Positions 32,730 to 43,947 of a DNA stretch of 64,000 nucleotides are shown here, piece after piece (position 1 is the first letter of the stretch; each line of letters starts with the position of its first letter). The DNA lies in contig NZ_LAVA02000035.1 in the NCBI RefSeq assembly GCF_000974985.2, positions 42,441-106,440 of the forward strand, written 5' to 3'. This stretch comes from Streptomyces mangrovisoli (GTDB lineage Bacteria > Actinomycetota > Actinomycetes > Streptomycetales > Streptomycetaceae). The notes under the pieces are model-generated. The model was given only the letters and a program-made list of their open reading frames with translations. It was not told the DNA's origin and did no database searches. A program made the translations under genes and the position numbers.

Positions 32730-34087
32730 GGCCGTACCTCGCCGTTGAAGACCTCTCGATGTTCGGCCGCGACCCGTGGTGGCTCGTCGTCGTCAAGGCG
32801 GTGTTCTGCTTCGCCTTCCTGATGGTGACCGTGCTGTTCTCCATCGTGTGGGAGCGCAAGGTCGTCGCCTGGATGCAGCTGCGCATCGGCCCCAACCGGC
32901 ACGGCCCCTGGGGCATGCTCCAGTCACTCGCCGACGGCGTGAAGCTGATGCTCAAGGAAGACCTCATCGTCAAGCGCGCGGACAAGGTGGTCTACGTCCT
33001 CGCGCCGATCGTCGCCGCCATCCCGGCGTTCATGGCGATCGCGGTGATCCCCTTCGGCCCCGCCGACAACGAGGTCTCCATCTTCGGCACGCGCACCACG
33101 ATGCAGCTGACCGACCTGCCGATCGCGATGCTCTACATCCTCGCGGTCGCCTCGGTCGGCATCTACGGCATCGTGCTCGCGGGATGGAGCTCCGGCTCGA
33201 CCTACCCGCTCCTCGGCGGCCTGCGCTCCTGCGCACAGATGATCTCCTACGAGATCGCCATGGGCGCCGCGTTCGCCTCCGTGTTCCTCTACTCCGGCTC
33301 GATGTCGACGTCGACGATCGTCGAGCAGCAGCACGACCGCTGGTACATCCTGCTGCTGCCGGTGTCGTTCATCATCTACATCGTCACGATGGTCGGCGAG
33401 ACCAACCGCGCCCCCTTCGACATGCCGGAGTCCGAGGGCGACCTGGTCGGCGGCTTCAACACCGAGTACTCGTCGATCAAGTTCGCGATGTTCATGCTCG
33501 CCGAGTACGTCAACATGGTGACGGTCTCGGCCGTGTCGACCACGCTCTTCCTCGGCGGCTGGCGCGCCCCCTGGCCGATCAGCTCCTTCTGGGAGGGCGC
33601 CAACCACGGCTGGTGGCCGATGCTGTGGTTCGTCATCAAGGTGCAGCTGCTGCTGTTCTTCTTCATCTGGCTGCGCGGCACGCTCCCGCGGGTCCGCTAC
33701 GACCAGCTGATGAAGCTCGGCTGGAAGGTCCTCATCCCGGTCTCGGTGGTCTGGCTGATGCTCGTCGCCACCGTGCGGGCCCTCAGGAACGAGAACTACG
33801 ACTTCGCCGACATCGCCCTCTACATCGGCGGCGGCGTCCTCGCGCTGCTGCTGCTGTCCTTCGTCGCCGACATCTTCCGCGAGAAGGCGAGGACGGAAGC
33901 GGAGCCCGCGCCGCAGCCGGGCTTCGACCCGATGGCCGGCGGATTCCCCGTGCCGCCGCTGCCCGGACAGGAGTCCGCGCCGGTGCCGCGACGCCGTCCG
34001 CGCCGCGACCGCGAACTGATTGTCAGTGGTGGACCGGACACTGTCAGTGACGGATCTTCGGATGGAAAGGAGGCGTCCGATGGCTGA
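32726..34087 (+). CDS. nuoH: NADH-quinone oxidoreductase subunit H
   Basis: NuoH (453 residues) joins the peripheral and membrane arms and lines the quinone chamber. It has eight or nine membrane helices, with the diagnostic cytoplasmic loop GETNRAPFDMPESEGDLVGG and WERKVVAWMQLRIGPNRHGP. E. coli NuoH is 325 residues; here about 60-90 extra residues after the last helix form a Pro/Arg/Ser-rich cytosolic tail ending DGSSDGKEASDG. The 3' end overlaps nuoI by 8 bp. Confidence 0.96.
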   Translation: MRPYLAVEDLSMFGRDPWWLVVVKAVFCFAFLMVTVLFSIVWERKVVAWMQLRIGPNRHGPWGMLQSLADGVKLMLKEDLIVKRADKVVYVLAPIVAAIPAFMAIAVIPFGPADNEVSIFGTRTTMQLTDLPIAMLYILAVASVGIYGIVLAGWSSGSTYPLLGGLRSCAQMISYEIAMGAAFASVFLYSGSMSTSTIVEQQHDRWYILLLPVSFIIYIVTMVGETNRAPFDMPESEGDLVGGFNTEYSSIKFAMFMLAEYVNMVTVSAVSTTLFLGGWRAPWPISSFWEGANHGWWPMLWFVIKVQLLLFFFIWLRGTLPRVRYDQLMKLGWKVLIPVSVVWLMLVATVRALRNENYDFADIALYIGGGVLALLLLSFVADIFREKARTEAEPAPQPGFDPMAGGFPVPPLPGQESAPVPRRRPRRDRELIVSGGPDTVSDGSSDGKEASDG

Positions 34088-34691
34088 GGAGCCCAAGGAG
34101 ACCGAGCAGCTGAAGCCCGGCTTCATGAACCCCGTCGCCGGGTTCGGCGTGACCTTCAAGGCCATGTTCAAGAAGCGGCTGACCGAGCAGTACCCGGAGC
34201 AGAAGAAGACCACGGCCCCGCGGTTCCACGGACGGCACCAGCTCAACCGCCATCCGGACGGCCTGGAGAAGTGCGTCGGCTGCGAACTGTGCGCCTGGGC
34301 CTGCCCCGCCGACGCCATCTACGTGGAGGGCGCCGACAACACCCCCGAGGAGCGCTACTCCCCGGGCGAGCGGTACGGCCGCGTCTACCAGATCAACTAC
34401 GCCCGCTGCATCCTGTGCGGCCTGTGCATCGAGGCGTGTCCCACGCGCGCGCTGACGATGACCAACGAGTTCGAGCTCGCCGACAGCAGCCGCGCCAACC
34501 TGATCTACACCAAGGAGCAGCTGCTCGCGGGGCTCGACGAGCAGATGGTCGACACCCCGCACGCGATCTTCCCCGGGATGGACGAACAGGACTACTACCG
34601 GGGCCTGGTGACGGAGGCCGCGCCCGGCACGGTGCGCCAGGTCGCCGTCTCCAAGGGCGAGCGGCCCGAGGAAGAGGGGGCGGACGCATGA
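34080..34691 (+). CDS. nuoI: NADH-quinone oxidoreductase subunit I
   Basis: NuoI (203 residues) carries clusters N6a and N6b between NuoG and NuoB. Two 4Fe-4S motifs are complete: CVGCELCAWACP (about 64-75) and CILCGLCIEACP (about 110-121). The ATG at 34080 lies within the end of nuoH, with AAAGGAGG at about 34066-34073 as the ribosome binding site. Confidence 0.97.
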   Translation: MAEEPKETEQLKPGFMNPVAGFGVTFKAMFKKRLTEQYPEQKKTTAPRFHGRHQLNRHPDGLEKCVGCELCAWACPADAIYVEGADNTPEERYSPGERYGRVYQINYARCILCGLCIEACPTRALTMTNEFELADSSRANLIYTKEQLLAGLDEQMVDTPHAIFPGMDEQDYYRGLVTEAAPGTVRQVAVSKGERPEEEGADA

Positions 34692-35530
34692 GCGCGCAGC
34701 TCGCCGCCTACTCCACCTCCACCGGTGAGGCGTTCCAGTTCTGGGTCCTCGGCACCGTCGCGGTCCTCGGCGCCCTGAGCACGGTCTTCATGAAGCGGGC
34801 CGTGCACAGCGCGCTGAGCCTGGCCGGCACCATGATCGTCCTGGCGGTGTTCTACCTCGCCAACGGCGCCTACTTCCTGGGCATCGTGCAGATCGTCGTC
34901 TACACCGGCGCGATCATGATGCTGTTCCTCTTCGTGGTGATGCTCGTCGGCGTGACCGCGGCGGACTCCCTGAAGGAGACCATCAAGGGACAGCGCTGGC
35001 TGGCCCTGCTGTGCGGGGTCGGCTTCGGCGTCCTGCTCCTCGCGGGCATCGCCAACGCCTCCCTGAAGGACTTCGAGGGCATCGGCCAGGCGAACGCCAA
35101 CGGCAATGTGGAGGGCCTCGCCGCCCTCATCTTCACCAAGTACGTCTTCGCCTTCGAGATCACCGGCGCGCTGCTCATCACGGCGGCCGTCGGCGCGATG
35201 GTGCTCACCCACCGCGAGCGCACCGAGCGGGCGAAGACCCAGCGTGAGCTGTCCGAGGAGCGGGTCCGCGCGGGCAAGCACGTACCCCCGCTGCCGGCGC
35301 CGGGCGTGTACGCGCGGCACAACGCGGTCGACGTCGCGGGCCTGCTGCCCGACGGCACCCCCTCCGAGCTCACCGTCAGCAAGACGCTGCGCGACCGGGG
35401 TCAGGTCCGTGACGTGTCGGCGGAGGCGCTGAGCGACCTGCGGGCCCTGGAGCAGCGGGCCGAGGAGCGCCTGGAGCGGACCGAGATCGACAGCGCCCCC
35501 TTCAAGCGGACCGAGGAGGCGTCGAAGTGA
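34688..35530 (+). CDS. nuoJ: NADH-quinone oxidoreductase subunit J
   Basis: NuoJ (280 residues) is a membrane-arm subunit with five helices. The flexible helix 3 region (IVQIVVYTGAIMMLFLFVVML), which takes part in coupling, is intact. After the last helix (near 180) there is a charged cytosolic tail of about 95 residues (ERTERAKTQRELSEERVRAG onward) that E. coli NuoJ lacks. ATG 34688 overlaps nuoI by 4 bp. Confidence 0.96.
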   Translation: MSAQLAAYSTSTGEAFQFWVLGTVAVLGALSTVFMKRAVHSALSLAGTMIVLAVFYLANGAYFLGIVQIVVYTGAIMMLFLFVVMLVGVTAADSLKETIKGQRWLALLCGVGFGVLLLAGIANASLKDFEGIGQANANGNVEGLAALIFTKYVFAFEITGALLITAAVGAMVLTHRERTERAKTQRELSEERVRAGKHVPPLPAPGVYARHNAVDVAGLLPDGTPSELTVSKTLRDRGQVRDVSAEALSDLRALEQRAEERLERTEIDSAPFKRTEEASK

Positions 35531-35826
35531 ACCCGGTCAACTACCTGTATCTCGCCGCCCTGCTGTTCACGATCGGCGCCACCGGCGTGCTGATCCGGCG
35601 GAACGCGATCGTCGTGTTCATGTGCATCGAGCTGATGCTCAACGCCTGCAACCTCGCGTTCGTGACCTTCTCCCGGATGCACGGCAATCTCGACGGGCAG
35701 GTCATCGCCTTCTTCACGATGGTCGTCGCCGCCGCGGAGGTCGTCGTCGGGCTCGCGATCATCGTGTCGCTGTTCCGTTCCCGCCACTCGGCCTCGGTCG
35801 ACGACGCCAGCCTGATGAAGCTCTGA
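35527..35826 (+). CDS. nuoK: NADH-quinone oxidoreductase subunit K
   Basis: NuoK (99 residues) is a three-helix, MrpC-like subunit in the proton path. The two membrane glutamates are present in FMCIELMLNACNL and VAAAEVVVGLAI. GTG 35527 overlaps nuoJ by 4 bp. Length is normal. Confidence 0.97.
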   Translation: MNPVNYLYLAALLFTIGATGVLIRRNAIVVFMCIELMLNACNLAFVTFSRMHGNLDGQVIAFFTMVVAAAEVVVGLAIIVSLFRSRHSASVDDASLMKL

Positions 35827-35840
35827 GGGGTCGCTGAATC

Positions 35841-37784
35841 GTGGAGAACCTGATTGCGCTGCTGATCGCGGCGCCCCTGCTCGGAGCGGCCGTCCTGCTG
35901 GTCGGCGGCCGGCGGCTCGACGCCGTCGGCCACTGGATCGGCACCCTGCTCGCGGCCGCCTCCTTCGTGATCGCCGTGGTCCTCTTCGCCGGTCTGCTCG
36001 GCCGCAGCGGCGACGACCGCACGCTGATCCAGCACCTGTTCACCTGGGTGCCGGTGGAGAGCTTCCAGGCGGACGTCACGTTCCGCCTGGACCAGCTGTC
36101 GATGACGTTCGTGCTGCTGATCACCGGCGTCGGCTCGCTGATCCACCTGTACTCGGTCGGGTACATGGAGCACGACGAGCGCCGCCGGCGCTTCTTCGGC
36201 TATCTGAACCTGTTCCTCGCGGCGATGCTGCTGCTCGTCCTCGCCGACAACTACCTGCTGCTGTACGTCGGCTGGGAGGGCGTCGGCCTGGCGTCGTACC
36301 TGCTGATCGGCTTCTGGCAGCACAAGCCGAGCGCGGCGACCGCGGCCAAGAAGGCGTTCCTGGTCAACCGCGTCGGCGACATGGGCCTGTCCATCGCGAT
36401 CATGCTGATGTTCACGACGTTCGGCACGTTCGCCTTCGGCCCGGTGTTCGGGCACGTCACGGACGCCTCCCAGGGCAAGCTGACCGCCATCGCCCTGATG
36501 CTGCTGCTGGCGGCCTGCGGCAAGTCCGCCCAGGTGCCGCTCCAGTCCTGGCTCGGGGACGCGATGGAGGGCCCGACCCCGGTCTCGGCCCTCATCCACG
36601 CCGCGACGATGGTGACCGCGGGCGTCTACCTGGTGGTCCGCTCCGGCGCGATCTTCAACGCGGCGCCCGACGCGCAGCTGGTCGTCACCGTGGTCGGCGC
36701 GGTCACGCTGCTCTTCGGTGCGATCGTCGGTTGCGCGAAGGACGACATCAAGAAGGCGCTGGCCGGCTCGACGATGTCGCAGATCGGCTACATGGTGCTG
36801 GCCGCGGGCCTCGGCCCGATCGGCTACGTCTACGCGATCATGCACCTGGTGACGCACGGCTTCTTCAAGGCCGGTCTCTTCCTCGGCGCCGGTTCGGTCA
36901 TGCACGGCATGAACGACGAGGTCGACATGCGGAAGTTCGGCGGCCTGCGCAAGTACATGCCCATCACCTACTGGACGTTCGGCCTCGGCTACCTCGCCAT
37001 CATCGGCTTCCCGGGCCTGTCCGGCTTCTTCTCCAAGGACAAGATCATCGAGTCGGCGTTCGCCAAGGGCGGCACCGAGGGCTGGATCCTCGGCGCGGTC
37101 ACCCTGATCGGCGCGGCCGTCACGGCGTACTACATGACGCGCGTGATGCTGATGACGTTCTTCGGCGAGGAGCGCTGGAAGCACCGCGCCACCGCGGGCG
37201 AGTCCGTCGACGGGCACGCGGCGCCGGCCGAGCACGCGGCGCACGCCGAGCCGCACCCGCACGAGTCGCCGAAGACCATGACGATCCCGATGATCGTGCT
37301 GGCCTTCGGATCGGTCTTCGCGGGCGCCCTGTTCACCTGGGGCAGCAGCTTCCTGCACTGGCTGGAGCCCGTCACCGGCCACCAGGAGGGCGACTCCCCG
37401 CTCTCCACCTGGACGATCACCTCGGCGACCTTCGTGCTGATGCTGATCGGTGTCGGCGCCGCCTACGCGCAGTACGGACGCCGTCCGGTGCCGGCCGTCG
37501 CCCCGCGCGGCTCGCTCGTCACCCGCGCCGCCCGGCGCGACCTGCTCCAGGACGACTTCAACCACGTGGTCCTGGTCCGCGGCGGCGAGCACCTCACGCG
37601 CTCCCTGGTCTACGTCGACCACACCCTGGTCGACGGTGTCGTCAACGGCACGGCGGCCTCGGTCGGCGGCCTGTCCGGGCGGCTGCGCCGGCTCCAGAAC
37701 GGATACGCGCGCTCCTACGCGGTCTCGATGTTCGGCGGTGCGGCGCTCCTCGTCGCCGCGACCCTGCTGATGAGGGCGGTCTGA
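35841..37784 (+). CDS. nuoL: NADH-quinone oxidoreductase subunit L
   Basis: NuoL (647 residues) is the distal antiporter-like proton-pumping subunit with the long lateral helix. Key segments are LYVGWEGVGLASYLLIGFW (with the pump Glu), QVPLQSWLGDAMEGPTPVSALIHAATMVTAGVY (central Lys/His region, quoted in parts) and SQIGYMVLAAG. A His/Ala-rich loop (GHAAPAEHAAHAEPHPHE within it) interrupts the helices near residue 455-475. GTG 35841 lies 14 bases past nuoK with GAGGGG at 35825-35830. Confidence 0.96.
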   Translation: MENLIALLIAAPLLGAAVLLVGGRRLDAVGHWIGTLLAAASFVIAVVLFAGLLGRSGDDRTLIQHLFTWVPVESFQADVTFRLDQLSMTFVLLITGVGSLIHLYSVGYMEHDERRRRFFGYLNLFLAAMLLLVLADNYLLLYVGWEGVGLASYLLIGFWQHKPSAATAAKKAFLVNRVGDMGLSIAIMLMFTTFGTFAFGPVFGHVTDASQGKLTAIALMLLLAACGKSAQVPLQSWLGDAMEGPTPVSALIHAATMVTAGVYLVVRSGAIFNAAPDAQLVVTVVGAVTLLFGAIVGCAKDDIKKALAGSTMSQIGYMVLAAGLGPIGYVYAIMHLVTHGFFKAGLFLGAGSVMHGMNDEVDMRKFGGLRKYMPITYWTFGLGYLAIIGFPGLSGFFSKDKIIESAFAKGGTEGWILGAVTLIGAAVTAYYMTRVMLMTFFGEERWKHRATAGESVDGHAAPAEHAAHAEPHPHESPKTMTIPMIVLAFGSVFAGALFTWGSSFLHWLEPVTGHQEGDSPLSTWTITSATFVLMLIGVGAAYAQYGRRPVPAVAPRGSLVTRAARRDLLQDDFNHVVLVRGGEHLTRSLVYVDHTLVDGVVNGTAASVGGLSGRLRRLQNGYARSYAVSMFGGAALLVAATLLMRAV

Positions 37785-37789
37785 TACCG

Positions 37790-39361
37790 ATGTCCTTTCC
37801 TCTGCTGACAGCGACGGCGGTGCTCCCGGCGGTGGGAGCGGTCGCCACGGCCGCCGTCCCCGCCGCGCGGCGCACCGCCGCCAAGTGGCTGGCGCTGCTG
37901 GTCTCGCTCGCCACGCTGGCCCTGGCGATCGTCGTCCTGGTCCGTTTCGACCCGGGCGGCGCGCGCTACCAGCTCACCGAATCCCACGCCTGGATCAGTG
38001 ACTTCGGGGTCCGCTACGAGCTGGGCGTGGACGGCATCGGCGTCGCGCTCGTCGCGCTGACCGCCCTGCTGATCCCGTTCATCGTCCTCGCGGGCTGGCA
38101 CGACGCCGACCCGCTGGAGACCGGGAGCCGCCGCTGGCGGCCGACCCAGGGCTTCTTCGCGCTGATCCTGGCCGTCGAGGCGATGGTGATCATCTCCTTC
38201 GAGGCCACCGACGTCTTCCTCTTCTACATCTTCTTCGAAGCCATGCTCATCCCGATGTACTTCCTCATCGGCGGCTTCGGGGACCGGGCCCACCAGCAGG
38301 GCGAGGAGGCGGCGTCGACCCAGCGGTCGTACGCGGCGGTGAAGTTCCTGCTCTACAACCTGGTCGGCGGTCTGATCATGCTGGCCGCGGTGATCGGCCT
38401 CTACGTCGTCGCCGGGAGCTTCTCCCTCCAGGACATCGTGGCCGCCCGTGCCAACGGCTCGCTGCACATGGCCACCAGCACCGAACGCTGGCTGTTCCTC
38501 GGCTTCTTCTTCGCCTTCGCGGTGAAGGCGCCGCTGTGGCCGCTGCACACCTGGCTGCCCAACGCGATGGGGGAGTCCACCGCCCCGGTCGCCGTGCTCA
38601 TCACGGCCGTCGTCGACAAGGTCGGCACGTTCGCGATGCTGCGCTACTGCCTCCAGCTGTTCCCGGAGGCCAGCAAGTGGGCGACCCCGGTGATCCTGGT
38701 GCTGGCCCTCGTCAGCATCGTCTACGGGGCGTTGCTCGCGGTCGGCCAGCGCGACATCAAGCGCCTGGTGGCGTACGCGTCGATCTCGCACTTCGGCTTC
38801 ATCATCATGGGCATCTTCGCGATGACCAGCCAGGGTCAGTCCGGGGCGACGCTCTACATGGTCAACCACGGCATCTCCACGGCCGCGCTGATGCTGGTGG
38901 CCGGCTTCCTGATCTCCCGGCGCGGCTCGCGGCTCATCTCCGACTACGGTGGTGTGCAGAAGGTCGCCCCGGTGCTCGCCGGCACCTTCCTGATCGGCGG
39001 CCTCGCGACGCTGTCGCTGCCGGGCCTCGCGCCCTTCGTGAGCGAATTCCTGGTCCTGGTCGGCACGTTCACCAGCCACCCGGTGATCGGCATCATCGCC
39101 ACCTTCGGCATCGTCCTCGCCGCGCTCTACACGCTGGTGCTCTACCAGCGCACGATGACCGGCCCGGTGAAGCCCGAGGTCTCCGCGATGCCCGACCTGA
39201 GGGTGCGTGAGGTGGCGGTCGTGGCCCCGCTGATCGTCCTGCTGATCTTCCTCGGCGTCTATCCGAAGCCGATCGCGGACATCGTCAACCCGGCGGTCAA
39301 GCAGACCCTCTCCGACGTACACAAGTCCGACCCGAAGCCCGACGTGGAGGCGGTCAAGTGA
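37790..39361 (+). CDS. nuoM: NADH-quinone oxidoreductase subunit M
   Basis: NuoM (523 residues) is the second antiporter-like proton pump. It shows FEAMLIPMYFLIGGFG with the conserved Glu, KAPLWPLHTWLPNAMGESTAPVAV (read in parts) with the central Lys, and VAYASISHFGFIIMG. ATG 37790 is five bases after nuoL; an earlier start would run inside nuoL. The last residues form a charged cytosolic end. Confidence 0.96.
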   Translation: MSFPLLTATAVLPAVGAVATAAVPAARRTAAKWLALLVSLATLALAIVVLVRFDPGGARYQLTESHAWISDFGVRYELGVDGIGVALVALTALLIPFIVLAGWHDADPLETGSRRWRPTQGFFALILAVEAMVIISFEATDVFLFYIFFEAMLIPMYFLIGGFGDRAHQQGEEAASTQRSYAAVKFLLYNLVGGLIMLAAVIGLYVVAGSFSLQDIVAARANGSLHMATSTERWLFLGFFFAFAVKAPLWPLHTWLPNAMGESTAPVAVLITAVVDKVGTFAMLRYCLQLFPEASKWATPVILVLALVSIVYGALLAVGQRDIKRLVAYASISHFGFIIMGIFAMTSQGQSGATLYMVNHGISTAALMLVAGFLISRRGSRLISDYGGVQKVAPVLAGTFLIGGLATLSLPGLAPFVSEFLVLVGTFTSHPVIGIIATFGIVLAALYTLVLYQRTMTGPVKPEVSAMPDLRVREVAVVAPLIVLLIFLGVYPKPIADIVNPAVKQTLSDVHKSDPKPDVEAVK

Positions 39362-41013
39362 GCGCAGCAGCCGTCCACAGCCTGTGGACAACCGCGGCAA
39401 CCGCGGCGCCGATCGCCAAGATCGACGCGCCGAAGATCGAGTACGGCCAGCTCTCCCCGAGCCTGATCGTCGTGGGAGCGGCGCTCGTCGGGGTACTGAT
39501 CGAGGCGTTCGTCCCGCGCAGGTCGCGGTACTACGCCCAGATGCTGCTGTCCGCCGTCGCGCTCGCCGCCGCCTTCGCCGCGGTCGTCGCGCTCGCGGCG
39601 GACGGCTACGGCACCACCAAGGCGCACATCGCGGCGATGGGCGCCATCGCGGTCGACGGCCCGTCGCTGTTCCTCCAGGGAACCATTCTCCTGGTCGGCC
39701 TGATCGCCCTGTTCACCTTCGGCGAGCGCCGCCTCGACCCCGAGGCCCACGGCAACCGGGTCGACTCCTTCGCCGCCCAGGCCGCCGCCGTGCCCGGCAG
39801 CGAGAGCGAACAGGCCGCCGTCAAGGCCGGGTTCACCACCACCGAGGTCTTCCCGCTGCTGCTGTTCGCCGTCGCGGGCATGCTGATCTTCCCCTCGGCC
39901 AACGACCTGCTGACGCTGTTCGTGGCCCTGGAGGTCTTCTCCCTGCCGCTGTACCTGCTGTGCGCCCTGGCCCGCCGCAAGCGGCTCATGTCGCAGGAGG
40001 CCGCGGTCAAGTACTTCCTGCTGGGAGCCTTCGCCTCCGCGTTCACCCTGTTCGGCATCGCGCTGCTGTACGGCTACGCGGGCTCGGTGTCGTACGCGAC
40101 GATCTCGCAGGTCGTCGACGGCACGGTCACCAGCGTCGACCCGGCCCTCGCCGACACGATGGGCAACGACGCGCTGCTGCTCATCGGCACCGCGATGCTC
40201 GTCATGGGCCTGCTGTTCAAGGTCGGCGCCGTCCCGTTCCACATGTGGACGCCGGACGTCTACCAGGGCGCCCCGACGCCCGTGACCGGCTTCATGGCGG
40301 CCGCCACGAAGGTCGCGGCGTTCGGCGCCCTGCTGCGCCTGCTGTACGTCGTCCTGCCGGGCCTGCGCTGGGACTGGCGGCCGGTGATGTGGGGCGTGGC
40401 GATCATCACCATGCTGGGCGGCGCGATCGTCGCGATCACCCAGACCGACATCAAGCGCCTGCTGGCGTACTCGTCGATCGCGCACGCGGGCTTCATCCTC
40501 GCGGGTGTCATCGCCACGTCGAAGGACGGCGTCTCGTCGGTCCTGTTCTACCTGGCCGCGTACTCCTTCGTGACGCTCGGCGCCTTCGCCGTCGTCACGC
40601 TGGTGCGCGACGCGGGCGGCGAGGCGACGCACCTGTCGAAGTGGGCGGGGCTCGGACGCCGCTCGCCGCTGGTGGCGGCGGTGTTCGCGGTGTTCCTGCT
40701 GGCCTTCGCCGGCATCCCGCTGACCTCCGGTTTCGCGGGGAAGTTCGCCGTGTTCAAGGCGGCGGCCGAGGGCGGCGCGGTCCCGCTGGTGGTGATCGGT
40801 GTGATCTCCTCGGCGATCGCCGCGTTCTTCTACATCCGCGTGATCGTGCTCATGTTCTTCAGCGAGCCCCGGCCCGAGGGCCCGACGGTCGCCGTGCCGT
40901 CCCCGCTGACGACGACGGCGATCGCCATGGGCGTCGTGGTCACGCTGGTCCTCGGTGTGGCACCGCAGTACTTCCTGAACCTGGCGAGCCAGGCGGGAGT
41001 CTTCGTGCGCTGA
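39358..41013 (+). CDS. nuoN: NADH-quinone oxidoreductase subunit N
   Basis: NuoN (551 residues) is the third antiporter-like subunit and closes the operon. Conserved blocks are LFVALEVFSLPLYLLCAL (pump Glu), KVGAVPFHMWTPDVYQGAPT (Lys) and LLAYSSIAHAGFILAG. GTG 39358 overlaps nuoM by 4 bp. A loop of about 30 residues (PEAHGNRVDSFAAQAAAVPG and on) between early helices is longer than in E. coli. A strong hairpin follows 21 bases after the stop. Confidence 0.96.
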   Translation: MSAAAVHSLWTTAATAAPIAKIDAPKIEYGQLSPSLIVVGAALVGVLIEAFVPRRSRYYAQMLLSAVALAAAFAAVVALAADGYGTTKAHIAAMGAIAVDGPSLFLQGTILLVGLIALFTFGERRLDPEAHGNRVDSFAAQAAAVPGSESEQAAVKAGFTTTEVFPLLLFAVAGMLIFPSANDLLTLFVALEVFSLPLYLLCALARRKRLMSQEAAVKYFLLGAFASAFTLFGIALLYGYAGSVSYATISQVVDGTVTSVDPALADTMGNDALLLIGTAMLVMGLLFKVGAVPFHMWTPDVYQGAPTPVTGFMAAATKVAAFGALLRLLYVVLPGLRWDWRPVMWGVAIITMLGGAIVAITQTDIKRLLAYSSIAHAGFILAGVIATSKDGVSSVLFYLAAYSFVTLGAFAVVTLVRDAGGEATHLSKWAGLGRRSPLVAAVFAVFLLAFAGIPLTSGFAGKFAVFKAAAEGGAVPLVVIGVISSAIAAFFYIRVIVLMFFSEPRPEGPTVAVPSPLTTTAIAMGVVVTLVLGVAPQYFLNLASQAGVFVR

Positions 41014-41034
41014 CGCGATCCGCGTCGGCAGGAC

Positions 41035-41069
41035 GGCGGCCCGGCACCCTCGGAGGGTGCCGGGCCGCC
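41035..41069. terminator. Strong hairpin ending the nuo operon (bidirectional)
   Basis: Seventeen-base perfect arms, GGCGGCCCGGCACCCTC and its complement, around a very short loop, between nuoN and the converging Uma2 gene. No U tract, as is normal in Streptomyces. Confidence 0.85.
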
Positions 41070-41081
41070 GCGCGTCGGGGG

Positions 41082-41681
41082 TCAGTCGCGGCCGCGGCGT
41101 GACTTGATGCCCGTCAGGTCGAGATCCACGGGGAAGGGCGCGCCCACCTTCATCCGCTCACGGAAGATGCCCACACTCACGTAGGCGCCGGTGGCCGGTT
41201 CCAGTTCGAAGGCGTGGACCACGGCCCGTCCCTTCTCGTTCTCCACCCGCCAGTAGTGCGCGATGCCCGCGCGCGCGTACTTGACGTGCTTGGTCTCACG
41301 GTCGCGCGAGACGGACTCCACCGAGACGACCTCGATGGCCAGGGTGACCGCGGTGGCCGGGTAACGCGTCTGCTCCGGATCGTCCACCACGTCCGCCCGT
41401 ACGACGATCACGTCCGGCTCGGGCCGGTTCTGCCGGTCGATGTCGATGGTGAATTCCCGGACGACCTCGAATTCCTCGGGCGCCAGCGACTGGAGCTGCC
41501 ATTCGAAGAAGCTCACAGCACGTGAGTGGAAAAGAGTCTGCGGACTCACGAAGACAAGACTCCCGTCGATCAGTTCCGTGTGAGGGGGAAGATCCGGAAG
41601 CCGGTCGAGGTCGTCGGCGGTCCAGCCGCCCTCGGGCGGGATCGGCCAGCTGGACGCGGACGCCTTCGGTGCGACGCTCAT
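41082..41681 (-). CDS. Uma2-family (DUF820) PD-(D/E)XK protein
   Basis: This 199-residue protein belongs to the Uma2 family of predicted restriction-endonuclease-fold nucleases, common and multi-copy in Streptomyces and cyanobacteria. The fold's acidic residues are seen in RPEPDVIVV and LAIEVVSVESVSRDRETKHVKYARAGIAHYW (in parts), which gives the D...ExV...K pattern. ATG 41681 has GGGAG five bases upstream; ATG 41693 is possible. It has no partner genes, toxin/antitoxin mate or mobile element nearby, and its true function is unknown in general. Confidence 0.85.
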   Translation of the reverse strand: MSVAPKASASSWPIPPEGGWTADDLDRLPDLPPHTELIDGSLVFVSPQTLFHSRAVSFFEWQLQSLAPEEFEVVREFTIDIDRQNRPEPDVIVVRADVVDDPEQTRYPATAVTLAIEVVSVESVSRDRETKHVKYARAGIAHYWRVENEKGRAVVHAFELEPATGAYVSVGIFRERMKVGAPFPVDLDLTGIKSRRGRD

Positions 41682-41879
41682 CAGTGCTCCCATGGGACGG
41701 AGTCTCGCCGGTGCTTTCAGCGTATCGGCGGGAAACGGGCGGGTCTCCATCGCACGTGTGAACGGGTGTCGTGTGTTGACCCAGGTATCCGGAGCGGACC
41801 TGTGGATAACTCCGAGGCTGTCGGTGCGGGCCCCTATGGTGGAGGCAGTGGTCGAGGGACGACGTACGGGGGCACGGTG

Positions 41880-43910
<2,031 letters not shown>

Positions 43911-43947
43911 CGGCTGGATGTAACGACTGGTTGCAGCGCCCTGGTCC

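Noticed and set aside
35541..37622. Minus-strand open frame (693 codons) opposite nuoK/nuoL
   Set aside because: His/Asp/Arg-rich antisense translation of membrane-protein codons, with no real domain.
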